DNA of 60,000 nucleotides from Owenia fusiformis. Taxonomy: Eukaryota; Annelida; Polychaeta; Sabellida; Oweniidae. Where the stretch lies: NCBI GenBank assembly GCA_903813345.2, contig CAIIXF020000003.1, positions 11,176,931 through 11,236,930 on the forward strand, given 5' to 3'. A program made the translations under genes and the position numbers. The notes beneath the pieces are model-generated. The model was not told the DNA's origin, did not search any database, and was given only the letters and a program-made list of their open reading frames with translations. Below, piece by piece: positions 56,801-60,000 of the stretch (its first letter is position 1; every line of letters starts with the position of its first letter).

Positions 56801-57330
56801 CCCCCCCCCTCAGATCCACCAGTGGACTGGACACTATTCACACTCTCAGAACATCCACCGATTCTATGTATCTTCCAAAGAAAGGTTTAAGAGCGTGTAT
56901 AAATCAAACAGATTGATTTAGAATATTTTTCACTTACCTGAGAAACAATAGTTGTTGAATATCGAGATTTGTCATAGTACCATTGTTTGCATGGCGTCAG
57001 TCCTACATCTGACCCATTTACATCCCAGGCCTCCACCGCTGACAGTGACAAGTTTGCGTAGTCTCGATTATACATATGACATTTTTGATAGCCCCCATTT
57101 TCAAGATCCAATGGTATACTAAAACTTCGTATTTTATCTATCGTTAAATTAAGCGTTGAATTCCAAAGTTCGGGGACATCACAATGATGTTCTGGAACTG
57201 CGGCCAGAAACACAATATTTACGTTACTAAAAGCTGCTGATATTCCAAGTGAAGATAGTATGATAAGAATCCATATTTGATATGGTCCGATCTCTCCTAT
57301 ATGTTCAGTTAATAACTGGTCAAAATTCAT
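44880..57330 (-). CDS. SLC22 family organic ion transporter (9 exons)
   Basis: Multi-pass plasma-membrane carrier of the major facilitator superfamily, organic cation/carnitine-like branch; substrate not predictable. Exons in order: 57330-56938, 54026-53923, 49075-48921, 46739-46571, 46398-46263, 46078-45984, 45847-45633, 45426-45245, 45122-44880. Phases agree and total 1692 nt, giving 563 aa (family ~550). Visible in order: first helix, a large Cys-bearing extracellular loop with N-x-S/T sites (residues ~45-130), WDLVCDKQW (132-140), the MFS motif GQISDRFGRK (161-170), MEVVGPSWRNTAG (219-231), IPESPRWL (276-283), AEVFPTQIRN (451-460), SRIGGIIAP, then LLLPETRDRPLPETLEDAE (from 507), and an acidic tail ending DDDKHV. 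Introns 1 and 2 (2.9 and 4.8 kb) carry most of the local repeats. Confidence 0.94.
46769..46970 (+). repeat. Dispersed repeat fragment in SLC22 intron
   Basis: tcccatcgaatgaagttca, agaagttctgctcta and ttttcaaaatggcc follow the order of the family at 10.7 kb, but the GTCC core is missing. Confidence 0.8.
47010..48825. mobile_element. Large fold-back block with ~580-bp arms
   Basis: About 47,560-48,125 is complementary to 48,230-48,825 around a ~105-bp loop. A further direct, partly eroded copy of the left arm lies at about 47,010-47,525. Shared landmarks are 'catcctgatta-(a/t)(c/t)caaca', atggagaatatcaagcagat and aaaaccgatcgg. Outer ends read cttgctggaatt(a/g)cacc. Located in SLC22 intron 3 (46,740-48,920). 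Confidence 0.85.
49412..49908. mobile_element. ~497-bp MITE, ~80-bp TIRs
   Basis: The left end C(T/C)GGAATAGCCTGACTACG is continued by GTAAAGTCAGATA and CACAAATGGCGGACATA and is repeated in reverse at about 49,830-49,908 with high identity. AT-rich interior, no frame, no clear target duplication. Located in SLC22 intron 2. Confidence 0.8.
50390..52096. mobile_element. 1.7-kb hAT-like element built of tandem repeats, TSD GTCTT
   Basis: Left end CAGGGCCGTCAGA, right end (reversed) CAGGCCCGTAAGA. GTCTT lies directly on each side (50,385-50,389 and 52,097-52,101). The inside is a degenerate tandem array of ~260-320 bp: 'agtgcccagaaagcaccaaa' occurs near 50,527, 50,847, 51,106, 51,376 and 51,839, alternating with 'cccagacatcatcaaatagc' near 50,660, 50,980 and 51,508, plus C-rich 'ctggcgccccc' tracts. 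No transposase. Confidence 0.75.
52102..53922. other. SLC22 intron 2, unique AT-rich part
   Basis: No repeat or exon recognised. AT-rich. Two short stretches (gggaacatggggcaaaacgg near 53,331 and its complement ggccgtttcgccccatgttc near 53,892) form an inverted pair enclosing 53.33-53.92 kb, just beside exon 2. Confidence 0.6.
53331..53916. repeat. Terminal inverted repeat pair beside SLC22 exon 2
   Basis: About 20 bp at 53,331-53,351 (gggaacatggggcaaaacgg) is reversed at 53,892-53,914 (gccgtttcgccccatgttcc). The enclosed 540 bp has no frame. It could be a MITE that inserted a few bases from the splice donor of exon 2. Confidence 0.6.
54546..55196. mobile_element. Fold-back element, ~110-bp arms
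   Basis: 54,546-54,656 pairs with 55,095-55,196. The arms are made of short units such as cccaa(c/g)tgttctgggct and end in acttattttatca. The loop of ~440 bp has no frame of interest. Confidence 0.75.
55244..55945 (+). repeat. Recent 357-bp tandem duplication
   Basis: Two copies, about 55,263-55,585 and 55,620-55,942, are almost identical (one seen change, gactttggg to gaccttggg) and are joined by a TATAA microsatellite. Each copy contains a perfect 28-bp stem (GTTATGTCACTATGACGTGA ... with its complement ~90 bp on) and a second pair, TGTATTACAT(G/A)CCT. The unit thus looks like a two-hairpin MITE that was duplicated. Confidence 0.93.
55579..55617. repeat. (TATAA)n microsatellite
   Basis: About eight 5-bp units between the two 357-bp copies. 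Shorter versions sit at the outer ends of the duplication. Confidence 0.9.
56026..56588 (+). repeat. 33-bp TTAGGG-rich minisatellite
   Basis: About 17 units of a 33-bp repeat, gggttaatagttaggattta plus either gggtttagagata or ggggttagggata. The two variants occur in runs (two of the first type, four of the second, two, three, one, then four), so the array has grown in blocks. It lies inside SLC22 intron 1. It resembles the animal telomere hexamer but is not a hexamer array. Confidence 0.95.
56666..56824. mobile_element. Short hAT-like element, relative of 34.1-kb element
   Basis: Starts CAGGGACGGATCT and ends CAGATCCACCAGTG, with internal 'aggcccattttctt' and a C run as in 34,132-34,466. Flanks GACAC/GACTG agree in 3 of 5 positions. 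Internally deleted (159 bp). Confidence 0.7.
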
Positions 57331-57874
57331 GTTACTACTCTCTCCAACCTTAAAATGAACTTATTGATAAAATACAACAGTTTTATACGTATCCGCTGTC
57401 ATAATATTATCTTAAAGGGTCTTGCCAGTATAAAGTTTCTGCAAACTATTTAGATACGATACATGACGTGGTCGCAGGTGATATAAGGCAGCTTGATCAT
57501 ATTTCTGCCATGCACCCATCAATTAAATGATTAAATACTTCAAAAACCACTTAATTCAAGCCATATTGCTATCATTCTAAAGGACGATTGTCAGGTAGAT
57601 CCATTTTTTGTGTATTTCTAAAAGAGATAGAGAGGTGTCCTCACATAAATCTGAAGAGGCATCATAAATAAATACTATAATAAATTGCCGCCCGAGACAA
57701 TTTCAAGGTCACCTATAACAATGAATATTGTCGTTCTTGGAGGATTCTTTTGATTTTCACTGATAATTGATCATGGAGTGAGCACTGAATTTGGATTAAG
57801 TAATGCATGCATGTATGTACGTACAATGATCTTCAATTTTCCCTTAATCAGACCTCATTGAACTTATTACGTTA

Positions 57875-57982
57875 AGGATAATGCATAACGATTAGATGTT
57901 TGAAGAAATAATAACCGCGGGCCCAAGGCCCAAGGCCCAATGTTATTATTTCTTGTAAAATCTAATCCGAATGCATTATCTA
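57875..57982. repeat. 108-bp hairpin with GGGCCCAAG core
   Basis: The arms (GGATAATGCAT... AAGAAATAATAAC) are ~40 bp and imperfectly complementary. The loop carries gggcccaaggcccaaggccc. Confidence 0.8.
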
Positions 57983-58060
57983 ACTTAAATCACACACATA
58001 CTCTTATTAAAGGCAAATGGTCTATGAAAGTTAATCTGGAAAGTTTGATTTCTTTTGGAT

Positions 58061-58681
58061 TGACTATTACCCCTTGCAGACAGATTGCCTAAAATTACAT
58101 TCGTATGATGTTAGACTCGACATTCACCGGGAAAGTAGAAACGTTTTGTCACCCATGATGCAAATTTGTTACTGTTTAATAAATGATGAATGACAGTCAT
58201 ATTAGTTCTATAAGTATGAGAATAGCATGCCGTCTTGATATTTCAAGGTTACCTCCGATCATAAGTTCGAATGATAGTTGTATTTCAAATATCAATTGTA
58301 TGACATATATGAGACCAATGTTAATGCTACCAGGGGGAATCTGACCTGCAAGCCTTACTTTTTGTAAATGTTTTTTTTTGTTGTTGAAAAATTCGATATG
58401 TGATGTATATTTCTTGGTTTTTCAAAGAAATCTACAAATATTTTATTACGGTTTTATCTTTGCATCGTAAGTTCGATCACCGCCATCACTTTTCGAATGA
58501 GTTACCTTGAAATATCAAGACGTCGTGCAATTCTCATACTTATAAAGAACTCAATGTAATTGTCCTTGACCATTTGTTTCATGGGTGACAAAATGTTTCT
58601 ACTTTCCTGGTGAATGTCGAGTATCGCATCATACGAATGGAATCTAAGGCGATCTGTCTGGATGGGGTGACTATTGAAACT
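58061..58681. repeat. Inverted duplicate, ~190-bp arms
   Basis: 58,061-58,254 and 58,500-58,681 are reverse complements at roughly 75-80% identity over the full arm, separated by ~245 bp. Landmarks are cattcgtatgatg, ctcgacattcacc and cgtcttgatatttcaagg. See the exon-like entry. Confidence 0.85.
58506..58667 (-). other. Exon-like 54-codon stretch, unknown
   Basis: On the minus strand this is flanked by a good acceptor (ccatccag) and a donor (TCAAG|gtaact), and is open for 54 codons (ACA GAT... or, one codon earlier, QTDRLRFHSYDAILDIHQES). The opposite, inverted copy at 58.1 kb has the same frame broken by TGA. I do not recognise the peptide. It could be a captured exon, a piece of a transposon protein, or chance. 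Confidence 0.25.
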
Positions 58682-59604
58682 GCGAAGCATGCAAACTGCA
58701 ACCAGGCTCCCACTTTTTCTAGAATCCAAGGATACACGCGTGGTTATCACGTCACACCATCGTAACAAGATCATTGCCCAAATCCCTAGATAGTTTTACT
58801 ATTTGCGACGTTACACATGAGACGACGTCCCCTGTTAGGACAAGTCTAGAGAATAATTCAGAATCGGTTTCGAACCTTTTCTGTATAGTTCTATCGCAAA
58901 TTATTTAAGGCAGAGATTTATAGAGTGCCAAGTGTGCATTCTTAAAAAACAATAGAAAAATAAACCACCTTTCTTTGTTTCAACTGTTCATTCTTAAAAA
59001 TAAAACACAGTTTATTATATTGTGTTGCTACCCACGTGTGATTTAATGTACACTAATTTTTTAATATCTTTAATGACGAAACCTGTACATTTACAATTTA
59101 ATATTAGAGCTCAAATTTTGTTCCAATGTATACCTTGTAGGCTCCCGATGACTCTAACATTAGAGAATCAAGGGGCCATTCAATGTAAGGTCATATTTTC
59201 CTAACCCTTTCCTCTTTTCAAAAGAAACCAAAGCCGGTAACCAAAGTTTCTATCGCCCATACTAGAAAATGAAGTACTGAATACGCAGGTACCTGAATAT
59301 AGCAAAGGCATCTATAGATAATAGTAACTCTACAAATATCATGACACTTTCAGATTTAAATATAACTTCATTGGGAAATGCACCACATAACAGGTAAACC
59401 AATGACGAAAGCAGAGGTGATAATTTAAAGGTACAAGGAACTCCTAATGTAAAGGTACATGACTTCAATCATTGGTCATTATTCTTATATTACTGTACTC
59501 TAGATTCTCCTCTCTTAGATAACATTGCACGTCCCCTCATTCTCGTTTAATTTGACACCATGTGTAGAGACTGTGACGTTTTGGGAAAGTCTTTTGAGAC
59601 AATT

Positions 59605-59900
59605 ACTAAAATGTGAGTCGGTAGTTACCAGTTTTATCACCAGGTGGCTCATTGGGGTTAGATAGCATGGCGGGTATAGTAGAAAGTTCCCTTAACTTAA
59701 ATATTCATCAATTTTAGTGGTTCAATTTTCATATCAACCTTATGTATCTAATAGATATGTAAATTAAAATATGTCCAGTAAAAGAAAATATTATCTGTCC
59801 AATACAATAAAAGAGACACTGATTTTATAACAAGGTGTTCATGGTGAATCTCCCCGAACTAGAAGTCACATTTTCAAAAAAGATTTAAAGGACCACGTGA
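59605..59900 (+). repeat. Dispersed repeat with empty insertion site
   Basis: Second copy of the repeat at 2.39-3.0 kb. The ggtagttacca here is unbroken where the copy at 2.4 kb is split by a 503-bp element. About 170 bp between catggcgggta and tctccccgaac is absent from the other copy. Confidence 0.75.
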
Positions 59901-60000
59901 TGTATGGTAAGTGATTTTAGACAGTCATATCTTTCACCATGAGTACTTTCTGGGCATAAATACAGTGATTTTCATTAAAACAATATGTTTTCTTTCAAGT

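Larger units (their letters stand above)
57331..60000. other. Upstream of SLC22, no supported gene
   Basis: Holds two inverted-repeat structures, one unexplained exon-like stretch (58.5 kb) and a dispersed repeat at 59.6 kb. The SLC22 promoter should lie just right of 57,330, but no strong motif stands out. Confidence 0.6.

Overview
The window is animal nuclear DNA: AT-rich, standard genetic code, GT-AG introns, small coding exons in long introns, and a dense load of short non-autonomous transposons, fold-back elements and minisatellites. Protein similarity and repeat style suggest a marine invertebrate, perhaps a mollusc or other lophotrochozoan, but nothing here fixes the phylum.

Five genes can be supported, four of them complete in coding sequence. 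(1) 1699-2008, minus: one exon of an RBCK1/HOIL-1-like gene carrying a LUBAC-tethering-like helical segment; the rest lies left of the window. (2) 6614-19099, plus: TBC1D20, a Rab GTPase-activating protein, 8 exons, 418 aa. (3) 22857-30963, minus: CCDC102A, a coiled-coil protein, 6 coding exons, 539 aa. (4) 39206-40988, plus: an SLC52A riboflavin transporter, 2 coding exons, 447 aa. (5) 44880-57330, minus: an SLC22 organic-ion transporter, 9 exons, 563 aa. For the four complete genes the splice phases join without conflict and the summed exon lengths divide by three. The genes alternate in strand: RBCK1-like/TBC1D20 head to head, TBC1D20/CCDC102A tail to tail, CCDC102A/SLC52A head to head, SLC52A/SLC22 tail to tail. 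They do not form one pathway. The notable relation is linkage, because human RBCK1, TBC1D20 and SLC52A3 all lie on 20p13.

The non-coding part is mostly mobile DNA. Several elements have target duplications that can be read directly: a LINE 3' fragment inside a 51-bp minisatellite; a 503-bp element with TAGTTA duplications and a matching empty site at 59.6 kb; two inverted copies of a roughly 0.85-kb CAGTC...GACTG element with 4-bp duplications; two elements with 5-bp duplications (GTCTT and CTAGG); and three TA-flanked elements with CAG- or CCAG-starting ends. Many large inverted repeats with 50-600 bp arms are also present. Two tandem blocks near 55-56.6 kb (a recent 357-bp duplication and a 33-bp TTAGGG-rich array) lie in an SLC22 intron. 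No tRNA, rRNA or CRISPR was seen. No intact transposase or complete reverse transcriptase was seen.
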